From: Hyphomicrobiales bacterium
GTDB lineage: Bacteria > Pseudomonadota > Alphaproteobacteria > Rhizobiales > Rhizobiaceae
DNA: 64,000 nt
Direction of reading: 5' to 3'
Assembly: GCA_900468535.1 (NCBI GenBank)
Contig: UBTY01000037.1
Location: forward strand, 1-64,000
In this document: positions 7,647 through 16,433 of the stretch, piece by piece
How the letters are laid out: every line of letters begins with the position of its first letter
Position numbering within the stretch: position 1 is the first letter of the stretch
Notes under the pieces: generated by a model
What the model saw: the letters and a program-made list of their open reading frames with translations, nothing else
What the model was told of the DNA's origin: nothing
The model's database searches: none
Position numbers and translations under genes: made by a program

Positions 7647-9569
7647 TCAGGGCCGGTCAAGCAGATCGCGAATCTTTCTTGCCAGCTCCCTCGCGGTGTA
7701 GGGCTTGCGAAGCCATTCGGCGCCGGGGATCACGTCCTTGGACGCCAGAGCAGGTTCCGAATAGCCCGATGTGAAAAGGACTCTCAGATCAGGACGCTGC
7801 CTAATCGCTTCTGTAGCCATCTCGTCCCCAGTCATTCCGCCGGGCATGACAATGTCGGAGAACAGAAGGGCGACCGCAGGATGTTTCGCAAGTAATTCCA
7901 GAGCTTTGCGCCCGCTGTCCGCCTCCAGCACGCGGTAGCCCATTTGCCCCAGCCTTGCCACCGCGACCTTCCTCACTCGGGGGTCGTCTTCGACCACGAG
8001 TACGACCTCCGTGCCACTGGGTAGAGGAACCTCTGCGGTTTCCGGCGAAACCATCTGCGCGGGTCGGGGTTCGGCAAGAGCGGGCAAGTAGATGCGGATG
8101 GTCGTGCCATGACCTAATTCGCTGTAGATTTGGAGATGGCCACCGGACTGCTTGACGAAGCCGTACACCATGCTGAGACCAAGACCGGTACCGGACCCGA
8201 CGTCTTTCGTGGTGAAGAAAGGTTCGATCGCGCGTTTCTTGACCTCATCGGTCATCCCAGAACCGGTGTCCGTCATCGATATCAGTACGAAGTGTCCACT
8301 ACGGACTTCCGGGTACATCTTGGCGTAGTCGGCGTCCAAGCGCACGCGCGAAACCTCGGTCGTCAGGCTGCCGCCCTTTGGCATGGCGTCACGGGCATTG
8401 AGCGCGATGTTCAGAATGGCGTTCTGAAGCTGTGAACTGTCGACGAGTGCTTCGAAGTGGGCGCCTGTGAGGACAGTGGAAAGCTTGATATTCTCGCCAA
8501 GGGTGCGTCGAAGTAGGTCCGAGAAACTGGTCACGAGGCCGCCTAGGTCGACCTGCTTGGGGCTTAGAGGCTGCCGTCGCCCGAAAGCAAGCAATTGCCC
8601 TGTCAACTTCGCGCCGTCGGCTGCCGCATCCTGCGCTTCACGGATCATATCCCGAAGCGAACCTTGAGGAAGCTTGTCATCGACCATCTCTAGATTGCCG
8701 CTGATGACCGTCAAGAGATTGTTGAAGTCGTGAGCCAGTCCGCCCGTCAACTGGCCCACAGCCTCCATCTTCTGCGCCTGGCGCAGATCTTCTTCAATCT
8801 TGAGGCGGCTTGTTAGATCGCGAACAAATCCAGTGAAAATACGCTCACCATTCGCCGTTGCTTCGCCGACGTGAAGCTCCATTGGAAATTGAGAGCCGTC
8901 CGCGCGCTGGCCGGTGACGACGCGACCGTAGCCGATTATTCTTTTTTCGCCGGTGTCGAGATAGTGGTCAATGTAGCCATCGTGGGCGTCGCGATAAGGA
9001 TTTGGCATTAGATTGCTGACGTTCTTTCCGCAGATCTGGTCCGCGTCCATCCCGAACAACTTTTCGGCAGCTTTGCTAAACGATATCACGATACCCTTCT
9101 GGTCGATGACGACCATCGCGTCCGGAACGGTCTCAAGGATCGAGGTCAGGTGCGCCTCTCGCGATTTGACGGCTCGTTCCGCTTTCTTCAACGCGCTGAT
9201 ATCGCTGTTCGTCTGAATGACGGCCATGTCTCCGTCTGAAAGATTCACCAGGACGCACCGAGAAGCCACGTCCACGTCATGCCCGTTCTTATGACGATGT
9301 ACGACGTCGCCCTGCCAGAAGCCGCGCGACCTCAACTGCGTCAGAATTTTTTCCCGGGGCGCCGGGTAGCGCGTTGCGAGGAGGTCGAAGACAGTTTCGC
9401 CAACCGCCTCCTCGCGCGTCCACCCATACATGTTCTCGCAGCCGATCGACCAGTGTGTGATTGCGCCCTCGAAGCGGTGTACGATGATGTCGGCCCCGTC
9501 AAGCACGTGCACGAGCGCGTCAAGCTCCTGAGAAGACGCCGTGCGCGGCGATATGAGACGGTGGGGCAT
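7647..9569 (-). CDS. fixL: hybrid FixL: heme-PAS oxygen-sensing histidine kinase with C-terminal receiver
   Basis: Encodes 640 residues. Domains in order: PAS (~15-125); a second PAS (~140-255) with the FixL heme pocket; dimerisation/phosphoacceptor domain with His280 in LAHDFNNLL; ATPase domain (~370-490, SGTGLGLSMVYG); and a receiver domain with phospho-Asp572 in FSDIVMP. His196 (in DAHDGYI) and Arg216 (in IIGYGR) are spaced exactly as the heme ligand His200 and the O2-contacting Arg220 of Bradyrhizobium FixL, so oxygen sensing is well supported. No transmembrane helix is present, so it is probably cytosolic. Receiver-bearing FixL proteins (hFixL of Rhizobium etli) do not use FixJ but signal to an OmpR-type regulator, FxkR, which activates fixK. 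fixK lies 14 bp upstream, and an OmpR-type regulator is at 21787. Confidence 0.92.
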   Translation of the reverse strand: MPHRLISPRTASSQELDALVHVLDGADIIVHRFEGAITHWSIGCENMYGWTREEAVGETVFDLLATRYPAPREKILTQLRSRGFWQGDVVHRHKNGHDVDVASRCVLVNLSDGDMAVIQTNSDISALKKAERAVKSREAHLTSILETVPDAMVVIDQKGIVISFSKAAEKLFGMDADQICGKNVSNLMPNPYRDAHDGYIDHYLDTGEKRIIGYGRVVTGQRADGSQFPMELHVGEATANGERIFTGFVRDLTSRLKIEEDLRQAQKMEAVGQLTGGLAHDFNNLLTVISGNLEMVDDKLPQGSLRDMIREAQDAAADGAKLTGQLLAFGRRQPLSPKQVDLGGLVTSFSDLLRRTLGENIKLSTVLTGAHFEALVDSSQLQNAILNIALNARDAMPKGGSLTTEVSRVRLDADYAKMYPEVRSGHFVLISMTDTGSGMTDEVKKRAIEPFFTTKDVGSGTGLGLSMVYGFVKQSGGHLQIYSELGHGTTIRIYLPALAEPRPAQMVSPETAEVPLPSGTEVVLVVEDDPRVRKVAVARLGQMGYRVLEADSGRKALELLAKHPAVALLFSDIVMPGGMTGDEMATEAIRQRPDLRVLFTSGYSEPALASKDVIPGAEWLRKPYTARELARKIRDLLDRP

Positions 9570-9583
9570 TGTCGTTCCTTAGA

Positions 9584-10309
9584 TCAGTGTAAACTAACCC
9601 TATGGCAGGTTTTATCAGAAAAATCATCAGCTCCGCCGGAAAGTCGGACAAGCTTGTCCATGCTGATAATCTTTAGATCATGCCGCCCTTCAGCGAGGAT
9701 GACGTCGCGTGCCGCGAGCTTGGTAATCGTCCGAGACACGGTCTCGATGGTCAGGCCGAGATAGTCCGCGATATCCTGACGGTTCATTGGCACGCGGAGC
9801 ACGTTCTGGCGTCGCAACCCAGGTCGCGAGGCGAGCTTCACAATGAAGCTGCAGAGGCGCTCCTCGGCGTTCGTCTTGGAAAGGAGCACCATCTGGTCGT
9901 TCGCTGCTGCGTTCTCGCGGCACAGAAGGTCAATGTATGCCGGCCGAATTTCGTCGCAACGCGAGACTTCCTGCTGAAAGCCGCGGCGGGAGACACGACG
10001 GATCTTGCATTCGGTGACAGCCTCGGCAGTAAAGGTGAAGGAATTCAGAAGGGAGGCCCCAATCACGTCACCGGCGAAGTGAAAAGCCGTGATGACCCTG
10101 CGACCTTCGCCAATGATGCGATGAAGGCGAACCACGCCTTCGACCACCTGGAATAGGTGCGTAGCATCGTCGCCTTCCCAGCAGAGAGCTTCGCCCGTGG
10201 CGATCATTTCGAGAGGGCTCCCATGAAAGACCGAAGATAAGGGTCGGGTGGCGACCGAATGGTTGGTCAGTTGTGCATTTGTGAAAGCGTTTTTGCCCTG
10301 CATCAGCAT
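9584..10309 (-). CDS. fixK: FixK-type Crp/Fnr transcription activator
   Basis: A 241-residue Crp/Fnr protein: cyclic-nucleotide-binding-like fold (~25-145), long dimer helix, and C-terminal helix-turn-helix with recognition helix IETVSRTITKLA, the Fnr/FixK type that reads TTGAT half-sites. I see no N-terminal cysteine cluster of the kind that holds the Fe-S cluster of Fnr/FnrN, so it should be FixK-like rather than a direct oxygen sensor. The start at 10309 is chosen because GAGGGGA lies just before it; an in-frame ATG at 10357 has less support. It is divergent from fixN and followed by the hybrid fixL. A K-box-like direct repeat lies 85 bp upstream. It is the most likely regulator of the ten TTGAY-N4-RTCAA boxes in this window. 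Confidence 0.92.
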   Translation of the reverse strand: MLMQGKNAFTNAQLTNHSVATRPLSSVFHGSPLEMIATGEALCWEGDDATHLFQVVEGVVRLHRIIGEGRRVITAFHFAGDVIGASLLNSFTFTAEAVTECKIRRVSRRGFQQEVSRCDEIRPAYIDLLCRENAAANDQMVLLSKTNAEERLCSFIVKLASRPGLRRQNVLRVPMNRQDIADYLGLTIETVSRTITKLAARDVILAEGRHDLKIISMDKLVRLSGGADDFSDKTCHRVSLH

Positions 10310-10393
10310 GGTGGTGTCCCCTCGTTGAGTGAACACACTAGAACCTCTGCGAGTCACACCACGATGAGCGGAGCGTGCGATTTGGTGCTTGTT

Positions 10394-10409
10394 TGTAACA
10401 GTTTGTGAC
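10394..10409 (-). promoter_or_regulatory. K-box-like direct repeat upstream of fixK (candidate FxkR site)
   Basis: On the minus strand the sequence reads GTCACA-AACT-GTTACA, one mismatch from the R. etli K-box GTTACA-N4-GTTACA bound by FxkR. On the + strand it appears as two adjacent 10-mers, GTTTGTAACA and GTTTGTGACA (10391-10410), with a weaker third copy, GTTTGTGAGA, at 10429-10438. Its centre is about 90 bp before the fixK start. The K-box consensus is recalled from the literature. Confidence 0.65.
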
Positions 10410-10443
10410 AGCGTCCACGCCCGCGCTCGTTTGTGAGATTTCG

Positions 10444-10457
10444 TTGATATAGATCAA
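10444..10457 (+). promoter_or_regulatory. FNR/FixK box upstream of fixN
   Basis: TTGATATAGATCAA is a perfect anaerobox dyad centred 93 bp before the fixN ATG. Rhizobial fixNOQP operons are classically activated by FixK from such a site. It also lies 135 bp from the divergent fixK start, so it could feed back on fixK. Confidence 0.85.
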
Positions 10458-10543
10458 GGAGAAATCCCGATCCGCATGACAGTCGTACCTGGAAAGTACG
10501 AGCAATCCGGTCGTTTCCGGTCATTGCGCATGGGGACTAGGTG

Positions 10544-12166
10544 ATGAATTACACAATTGAAACAATAGTGGTCGCGGTGGCCGCATTTCTGGCCTTGGTC
10601 GCGGCCGGCCTTGCTCACGACCACCTCTTTGCGATCCATATGGGCATCCTGTGTTTCTGCCTGTTCGCGGGCACGGTACTGCTCATGCGTCGGATAGATT
10701 TCTCGGCGGCCGGGCAGGTACCCAAGGTCGAGGCTTCCGGCTATTTCGACGAGGTCATCCGCTACGGGCTGATCGCCACCGTGGGATGGGGCGTTGTTGG
10801 CTTCCTCGTGGGAGTGATCATTGCCGCTCAGCTTGCGTTTCCTGACCTTGATCTGGCACCCTACCTGAATTTCGGGCGGCTGCGTCCGGTCCATACCTCG
10901 GCTGTCATCTTCGCATTCGGTGGCAACGCGCTGATCATGACATCTTTCTATGTCGTCCAACGCACTTGTCATGCTCGGCTGTTCGGCGGTAGCCTCGCAT
11001 GGTTCGTCTTCTGGGGCTATCAGCTCTTCATCGTCATGGCGGCCACCGGCTATGTGCTCGGCATCACCCAGGCGCGCGAATACGCCGAGCCCGAATGGTA
11101 TGTCGATATCTGGCTCACGATCGTCTGGGTATCCTATCTCGTCGTCTATCTCGGCACGATCCTGAGACGCAAGGAACCGCACATCTATGTAGCGAATTGG
11201 TTCTATCTCGGTTTCATCGTGACCATCGCCATGCTGCATGTGGTGAACAACCTGGCAGTTCCGGTCTCGTTTCTGGGCTCGAAAAGCTACTCTGTCTTCT
11301 CGGGCGTTCAGGATGCGCTGACACAGTGGTGGTACGGGCATAACGCAGTCGGATTCTTCCTGACCGCCGGCTTCCTGGGCATGATGTATTACTTCGTTCC
11401 GAAGCAGGCTAATCGCCCAGTCTATTCATACCGTCTGTCGATCATTCACTTCTGGGCTCTGATCTTCATGTATATCTGGGCCGGTCCGCATCACCTGCAT
11501 TACACCGCGCTGCCAGACTGGGCCCAGACACTCGGCATGGTTTTTTCAATTATGCTTTGGATGCCGTCATGGGGCGGGATGATCAATGGCCTGATGACGC
11601 TTTCGGGCGCCTGGGACAAGATTCGCACCGATCCGATCATCCGCATGATGATCGTCGCCATCGCCTTCTACGGGATGTCGACATTCGAAGGCCCAATGAT
11701 GTCGGTGAAAACAGTCAATTCGCTGAGCCACTATACAGAATGGACCATCGGTCACGTTCATTCCGGTGCGCTCGGTTGGGTCGGCATGATCACCTTCGGT
11801 GCGATCTATTATCTGACGCCTAAGCTCTGGGGCCGCGAGCGGCTTTACAGCCTCCGCATGGTCAACTGGCACTTCTGGCTCGCCACCCTCGGTATCGTCG
11901 TCTACGCCGCAGTTCTCTGGGTCGCCGGCATTCAGCAGGGTCTGATGTGGCGCGAATACAATTCGCAGGGCTTCCTCGTCTATTCATTCGCAGAAACCGT
12001 CTCGGCGATGTTCCCCTATTATGTGCTGCGCACGCTGGGCGGAACGCTCTACCTGGCCGGTGGTGTCGTTATGGCCTGGAATGTGTTCATGACGATCCGC
12101 GGACGCGTTCGCGACGAAGCCGCTATCCCAACCGCTTATGTGCCTCAGGCACAGCCTGCCGAATGA
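10544..12166 (+). CDS. fixN: cbb3-type cytochrome c oxidase subunit I
   Basis: A 540-residue polytopic catalytic subunit. Metal ligands can be seen: low-spin heme His in RPVHTSAVIFAFGGNAL, CuB ligands in GHNAVGFFLTAGF and the GPHHLHYTALPDW pair, and heme His residues in GHVHSGALGWVGM. It holds heme b, heme b3 and CuB and reduces O2 at very low oxygen levels. It begins the fixNOQP operon, with fixO 8 bp downstream. The ATG at 10544 gives the usual MNYTIE start; a GTG codon directly before it is also in frame. Expression is expected from the anaerobox at 10444. Confidence 0.97.
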   Translation: MNYTIETIVVAVAAFLALVAAGLAHDHLFAIHMGILCFCLFAGTVLLMRRIDFSAAGQVPKVEASGYFDEVIRYGLIATVGWGVVGFLVGVIIAAQLAFPDLDLAPYLNFGRLRPVHTSAVIFAFGGNALIMTSFYVVQRTCHARLFGGSLAWFVFWGYQLFIVMAATGYVLGITQAREYAEPEWYVDIWLTIVWVSYLVVYLGTILRRKEPHIYVANWFYLGFIVTIAMLHVVNNLAVPVSFLGSKSYSVFSGVQDALTQWWYGHNAVGFFLTAGFLGMMYYFVPKQANRPVYSYRLSIIHFWALIFMYIWAGPHHLHYTALPDWAQTLGMVFSIMLWMPSWGGMINGLMTLSGAWDKIRTDPIIRMMIVAIAFYGMSTFEGPMMSVKTVNSLSHYTEWTIGHVHSGALGWVGMITFGAIYYLTPKLWGRERLYSLRMVNWHFWLATLGIVVYAAVLWVAGIQQGLMWREYNSQGFLVYSFAETVSAMFPYYVLRTLGGTLYLAGGVVMAWNVFMTIRGRVRDEAAIPTAYVPQAQPAE

Positions 12167-12174
12167 GGTAAACC

Positions 12175-12909
12175 ATGGCATCGATACTGGACAAACATAA
12201 GATACTCGAAAAGAACGCGACGCTGCTTCTTGTCGGCTCGCTACTGGTCGTCTCGATCGGTGGCATCGTCGAGATCGCTCCGCTCTTCTATCTCCAGAAC
12301 ACGATCGAGAAGGTGCAGGGTATGCGGCCCTACACCCCTCTCGAGCTGGCTGGACGCAACATTTATATCCGAGAGGGCTGTTATCTGTGCCACAGCCAGA
12401 TGATCCGGCCGTTCAGGGACGAAGTAGAGCGTTATGGCCATTACTCGCTGGCTGCGGAATCCATGTACGACCACCCGTTCCAATGGGGCTCCAAGCGCAC
12501 CGGGCCCGATCTGGCCCGCGTCGGCGGTCGCTATTCGAACGAGTGGCACGTCCAGCACCTCTCCGATCCGAGAGCCGTGGTGCCGGAATCGATCATGCCT
12601 AAATACGCCTTCTTGAAAACCCAAGACGTCGCCGTGAAAGACGTCGGCATGGACTTGAAGGCCAACGAGGATGTCGGCGTTCCCTATAGCGATGAAATGA
12701 TCGCAAATGCCGAGGCGGATATGAAGGCGCAGGCAGATCCGAATTCTGATACGACAGCTCTGCTCGCTCGATACCCCAAGGCCAAAGTTGGCGATTTCGA
12801 CGGAGATCCGCAGAAGCTCTCCGAAATGGATGCTCTCGTCGCCTATCTGCAGATGCTCGGCACGCTGGTTGATTTTTCGACCTACGACGATGCGACCGGC
12901 TACCGGTGA
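12175..12909 (+). CDS. fixO: cbb3-type oxidase subunit II, monoheme cytochrome c
   Basis: A 244-residue protein with an N-terminal membrane anchor (LLLVGSLLVVSIGGIVEIA) and one c-type heme motif, CYLCH, near residue 70, followed by the SQMIRPF stretch conserved in CcoO. Mature protein faces the periplasm and passes electrons from FixP to the catalytic subunit. The downstream axial Met lies in SIMPKYAFL. Standard length and position, 8 bp after fixN. Confidence 0.97.
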   Translation: MASILDKHKILEKNATLLLVGSLLVVSIGGIVEIAPLFYLQNTIEKVQGMRPYTPLELAGRNIYIREGCYLCHSQMIRPFRDEVERYGHYSLAAESMYDHPFQWGSKRTGPDLARVGGRYSNEWHVQHLSDPRAVVPESIMPKYAFLKTQDVAVKDVGMDLKANEDVGVPYSDEMIANAEADMKAQADPNSDTTALLARYPKAKVGDFDGDPQKLSEMDALVAYLQMLGTLVDFSTYDDATGYR

Positions 12910-12918
12910 GGTGATCCC

Positions 12919-13071
12919 ATGGAAACATACACGGCAATGCGGCACTTCGCCGACAGTTGGGGGCTTCTGGCGATGGCGGCGTTCTTCGTCTGCGCCGTCG
13001 CGTTCACACTCCGCCCCGGCAGCAAGCAGACGGCCAAGAAAGCCGCTGACATACCCTTGAAGGACGATTGA
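12919..13071 (+). CDS. fixQ: cbb3 oxidase small subunit
   Basis: A 50-residue single-span protein (WGLLAMAAFFVCAVAFTL) with a basic, lysine-rich cytoplasmic tail, starting METYTAM. CcoQ/FixQ proteins stabilise the assembled cbb3 complex. It sits 9 bp after fixO and 1 bp before fixP, the invariant operon position. Confidence 0.93.
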   Translation: METYTAMRHFADSWGLLAMAAFFVCAVAFTLRPGSKQTAKKAADIPLKDD

Positions 13072-13072
13072 G

Positions 13073-13936
13073 ATGGCCGATAAACACATTGACGACCTCA
13101 GCGGCGTCGAAACGACAGGACATGAGTGGGACGGCATCCGCGAACTCAACAACCCGATGCCCAGGTGGTGGGTCTGGACCTTCTACGTCACCATCCTCTG
13201 GGCCGTAGGTTATGCCATCGCCTATCCGGCGATCCCGATGATCACCTCCGCTACAAAAGGCTATTTAGGATATTCGACACGCGCCGAGCTTCAGCAGGAC
13301 CTCGATCAGGCGAAGGCTGGTCAGGCGAAATTCCATGAGATGATCGCTGCCAAAACTGTCGAAGAAATCGACGCCGATGCGACGCTTCGTGAATTCGCGA
13401 TCGCTGGCGGTGCTTCCGCTTTCAAGAACAACTGCGCCCCATGCCACGGTTCCGGCGCAAGCGGTGGCCCCGGCTTTCCGAATCTGAACGATGACGACTG
13501 GCTTTGGGGCGGCGACTTGCAATCGATCCAGACGACGATCGCACACGGCATCCGTTTCGATGCCGACACCGATACCCATATATCGGAGATGCCCGCGTTC
13601 GCCGAGACGCTCGATCCGACGCAGACCAAGGAGGTCGCTGCCTATGTATGGAGTTTAACGAACACGCCATCCGATCCGGCCCTGGCTCAGGCGGGGATGC
13701 AGATATTTCTCGACAACTGCGCCGCCTGCCATGGCGAAGACGCGAGAGGCAAAATCGAGATGGGCGCACCTAACCTCGCAGACGCAATCTGGCTGAAGGC
13801 CAAGGGCGAGGACGCCATCGCTAGGCAGGTCGCCTCGCCAAAACACGGAGTGATGCCCGCCTGGGCCGGACGCCTAGGTGACACTACAGTCAAGGAACTG
13901 ACTGTCTTCGTACATTCCCTTGGAGGTGGCCAATGA
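13073..13936 (+). CDS. fixP: cbb3 oxidase subunit III, diheme cytochrome c
   Basis: Encodes 287 residues: N-terminal hydrophobic segment (WWVWTFYVTILWAVGYAI), then two cytochrome c domains with heme motifs CAPCH (~residue 122) and CAACH (~220). Axial methionines are likely in EMPAFAE and GVMPAWAG. CcoP/FixP is the electron entry point of the cbb3 oxidase in the periplasm. It closes the fixNOQP operon; a strong hairpin lies ~280 bp downstream. Confidence 0.97.
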   Translation: MADKHIDDLSGVETTGHEWDGIRELNNPMPRWWVWTFYVTILWAVGYAIAYPAIPMITSATKGYLGYSTRAELQQDLDQAKAGQAKFHEMIAAKTVEEIDADATLREFAIAGGASAFKNNCAPCHGSGASGGPGFPNLNDDDWLWGGDLQSIQTTIAHGIRFDADTDTHISEMPAFAETLDPTQTKEVAAYVWSLTNTPSDPALAQAGMQIFLDNCAACHGEDARGKIEMGAPNLADAIWLKAKGEDAIARQVASPKHGVMPAWAGRLGDTTVKELTVFVHSLGGGQ

Positions 13937-14133
13937 GGCGCTACAATATGACTACCCACGATCATGATCCGCTTCTGGCTCTATACGGTACTCCGCGTTC
14001 CGTCATTCATTCGCGAGTTTCTGTCCGGGCTAAGGCGGTCGTTCCGGAGCGCGAGAGCGAAGACTCTGAAAAAATCGGCAGTTCGATGGTATCTTTGATT
14101 TCGCTCAAAGAACAATCGACGGCAAGCCGATAA
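13933..14133 (+). CDS. small ORF overlapping the fixP stop, doubtful
   Basis: A 66-residue frame whose ATG overlaps the fixP stop (ATGA), a pattern typical of translational coupling. A second ATG (MTTHDHDPLLALYG) at 13948 is also possible. The sequence is polar, without recognised motif, signal or membrane segment. fixP-fixG intergenic regions usually carry no gene, so this may be non-coding. Confidence 0.25.
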   Translation: MRRYNMTTHDHDPLLALYGTPRSVIHSRVSVRAKAVVPERESEDSEKIGSSMVSLISLKEQSTASR

Positions 14134-14218
14134 AACGGTGTCCGAGGGCGTACCAGCGGAAGTCTCCCCCGCAGTCCTCAGGCTACGCATCTAACCTCTT
14201 CGGCGTAGTCGATATAGC

Positions 14219-14249
14219 TTCGCGCAGCGGTATGCGCCCGCTGCGCGAA
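14219..14249 (+). terminator. strong hairpin after fixNOQP
   Basis: A perfect 12-bp inverted repeat (TTCGCGCAGCGG / CCGCTGCGCGAA) with a 7-nt loop, between fixP and the fixG promoter box. There is no U-run immediately after the stem, but a run of seven T lies about 50 bp later. Probably a terminator or an mRNA 3' stabiliser of the oxidase message. Confidence 0.6.
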
Positions 14250-14321
14250 AGCTGTGGTTCCCAGTGCTTAGGGTCGTGCTTCCTGTCCGGAGCGCGGCTC
14301 TTTTTTTCAAAGCATTCTTTT

Positions 14322-14335
14322 TTGACCTGGATCAA
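14322..14335 (+). promoter_or_regulatory. FNR/FixK box upstream of fixG
   Basis: TTGACCTGGATCAA fits TTGAY-N4-RTCAA and is centred 60 bp before the fixG start. It should drive fixGHIS under low oxygen. Confidence 0.8.
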
Positions 14336-14388
14336 GGATCGTAGGTCACAAACGTAGCACAAGTGCGTCCGAACCTTGGGATTTGCAC

Positions 14389-15951
14389 ATGAACCTCTAT
14401 ACCGCTCCTGATCCGAAGAATACCCGACGAGTGGACAGCGATGCTGGGAACAAAGACGGCCAGCCGTTGTACGCGGCTCGGAAAAAGATCTTCCCGAAAC
14501 GCGCCGAAGGGCGCTTTCGTCGCTTGAAGTGGATCGTAATGCTGATCACGCTCGGCATCTACTATCTGGCACCCTGGGTGCGCTGGGATCGCGGACCCTA
14601 CGCGCCTGATCAGGCGATTCTCGTCGATCTTGCCTCGCGCCGTTTTTACTTCTTCTTCATCGAGATCTGGCCGCAGGAATTCTATTACGTCGCCGGCCTT
14701 CTCGTAATGGCCGGGTTTGGGCTGTTTCTCGTGACTTCGGCGGTCGGTCGAGCATGGTGCGGCTACGCCTGTCCCCAGACTGTGTGGGTAGATCTCTTCC
14801 TCGCGGTTGAGCGCGCCATCGATGGCGACCGAAACTCGCAGATAAAGCTCGACGCCGCACCTTGGAGCTTGGACAAGATCCGCAAGCGCGCCCTTAAACA
14901 TGCGGTGTGGCTGACGATCGGCGTTGTTACTGGCGGCGCCTGGATCTTCTATTTTGCCGATGCGCCGACCCTTCTTAAAGCCTTGATTCAAGGGCATGCT
15001 GCCGGTGTGGCCTATGCCACCGTGGCGACGCTTACCGCGACGACTTACATCCTCGGCGGCTTCATGCGCGAGCAGGTCTGCACGTACATGTGCCCTTGGC
15101 CACGTATTCAGGGGGCGATGCTAGATGAAAACTCGCTCGTCGTGACCTATAACGACTGGCGCGGCGAACAACGCTCCCGTCACAGCAAGAAGGCCCAGGC
15201 GGCCGGTCAACCCGTGGGCGACTGCGTCGACTGCAACGCCTGCGTGGCAGTCTGTCCCATGGGCATCGATATACGAGACGGACAGCAGATGGAATGCATC
15301 ACCTGTGCGCTCTGCATCGATGCCTGTGACGGAGTGATGGACAAGATCGGCGAGGAGCGCGGCCTCATTGCCTACGCCACGTTGAGCGAGTACGCCAGCA
15401 ACATGACGATCGCGACCGACCATGGCCGAAGCGCCGTTCAGCCTGGTCTAGTACGTGAGCCTGACGGGGCCTTCGTTGACGGGATAAAACATTTCAACTG
15501 GCGGATAATCTTCCGTCCTCGCGTCGTCTTCTACGCCACAGTGTGGTGCATGATTGGCGTGGGAATGATCGTTCATTTGAGCATGCGCGAGCGGCTGGAA
15601 ATAAACGTCGTCCATGACAGAAACCCGCAGTACGTGCTCGAAAGCAACGGCTCTATCCGCAACGGCTACACGATACGCATCCTCAACATGGTTCCGAGGC
15701 CGCGAAAGATCGAGTTGAGCATCACCGGCCTGGACGGTGCGACGATGCGCATCCCTGAGCTTGGTAAGCTGGAAAGCCGAAGCTTCACGATCGACGCGGC
15801 ATCGGATGCTGCGACGACTCTCAAAGTCTTCGTGACACGGCATGCATCGAACGCCCCCGTTTCGGAGTTCCTGCTCTCGATCGAGGACGAGGGCCATTCT
15901 GATCGCGCGACGTACCGCGCCGCATTCAATACTCCTGGAGCAGCACAATGA
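14389..15951 (+). CDS. fixG: FixG/CcoG, membrane ferredoxin-like cbb3 assembly protein
   Basis: Encodes 520 residues. It has several N-terminal membrane spans, Cys pairs in the membrane region (CGYACPQTVW, CTYMCPWPRI), two cytoplasmic 4Fe-4S motifs (CVDCNACVAVCP and CITCALCIDACD), and a C-terminal periplasmic Ig-like domain. CcoG proteins are needed for cbb3 oxidase assembly; the Fe-S relay is thought to reduce copper before insertion. The ATG at 14389 is preferred over the TTG at 14383. It overlaps fixH by 4 bp. Confidence 0.95.
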   Translation: MNLYTAPDPKNTRRVDSDAGNKDGQPLYAARKKIFPKRAEGRFRRLKWIVMLITLGIYYLAPWVRWDRGPYAPDQAILVDLASRRFYFFFIEIWPQEFYYVAGLLVMAGFGLFLVTSAVGRAWCGYACPQTVWVDLFLAVERAIDGDRNSQIKLDAAPWSLDKIRKRALKHAVWLTIGVVTGGAWIFYFADAPTLLKALIQGHAAGVAYATVATLTATTYILGGFMREQVCTYMCPWPRIQGAMLDENSLVVTYNDWRGEQRSRHSKKAQAAGQPVGDCVDCNACVAVCPMGIDIRDGQQMECITCALCIDACDGVMDKIGEERGLIAYATLSEYASNMTIATDHGRSAVQPGLVREPDGAFVDGIKHFNWRIIFRPRVVFYATVWCMIGVGMIVHLSMRERLEINVVHDRNPQYVLESNGSIRNGYTIRILNMVPRPRKIELSITGLDGATMRIPELGKLESRSFTIDAASDAATTLKVFVTRHASNAPVSEFLLSIEDEGHSDRATYRAAFNTPGAAQ

Positions 15952-16433
15952 GTTGGGTCTCGAAGGGTTTCACGGGCAGACATATGCTTTTGACGACATG
16001 CGGGTTTTTCGCCGTCATCATATCGGTGAACGTAACGATGGCTTGGTTCGCCTCGTCGAGCTGGAGCGGGCTCGTCGTCGAGAATACGTATGTTGCAAGT
16101 CAGCAGTTCAATCAGAAAGCCTCCGCAATAAAGGCGATGGTGGCAACGGGCGTCACTGGCGCGATTGCACTGCATGGCGACAAGTTTACTTACAAGCTTC
16201 ACAACCGCGACGGCTCCCCAGCTCAAGCAGATGAGGTAGAAGCACACTTCAGACGTCCGGTTGGGGATCATGAAGACTTCGTCGAATCCCTGAAACTAGT
16301 GGTGGCCGGGCAATTCGAGGCGGACCGCCACGTTCCGAAGGGCGACTGGATCGTCGAGATAATTACGAAGCACAACGGTGTGGTGGTGATGCACGAAGCC
16401 CAGCGTTTCGACACAGCAGGGTTCGGCCAATGA
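15948..16433 (+). CDS. fixH: FixH, cbb3 oxidase assembly protein
   Basis: A 161-residue protein with one N-terminal membrane helix (MLLTTCGFFAVIISVNVTMAWF) and a periplasmic domain with the FixH pattern NTYVASQQFNQKA and FRRPVGDHED. It works with FixI in cbb3 assembly. Start overlaps the fixG stop (ATGA) and its stop overlaps fixI (ATGA), so the three are translationally coupled. Confidence 0.94.
   Translation: MSWVSKGFTGRHMLLTTCGFFAVIISVNVTMAWFASSSWSGLVVENTYVASQQFNQKASAIKAMVATGVTGAIALHGDKFTYKLHNRDGSPAQADEVEAHFRRPVGDHEDFVESLKLVVAGQFEADRHVPKGDWIVEIITKHNGVVVMHEAQRFDTAGFGQ

Noticed and set aside
12241..13152. 303-codon minus frame opposite fixO/fixQ
   Set aside because: Antisense to well-defined oxidase genes and spans several of them.
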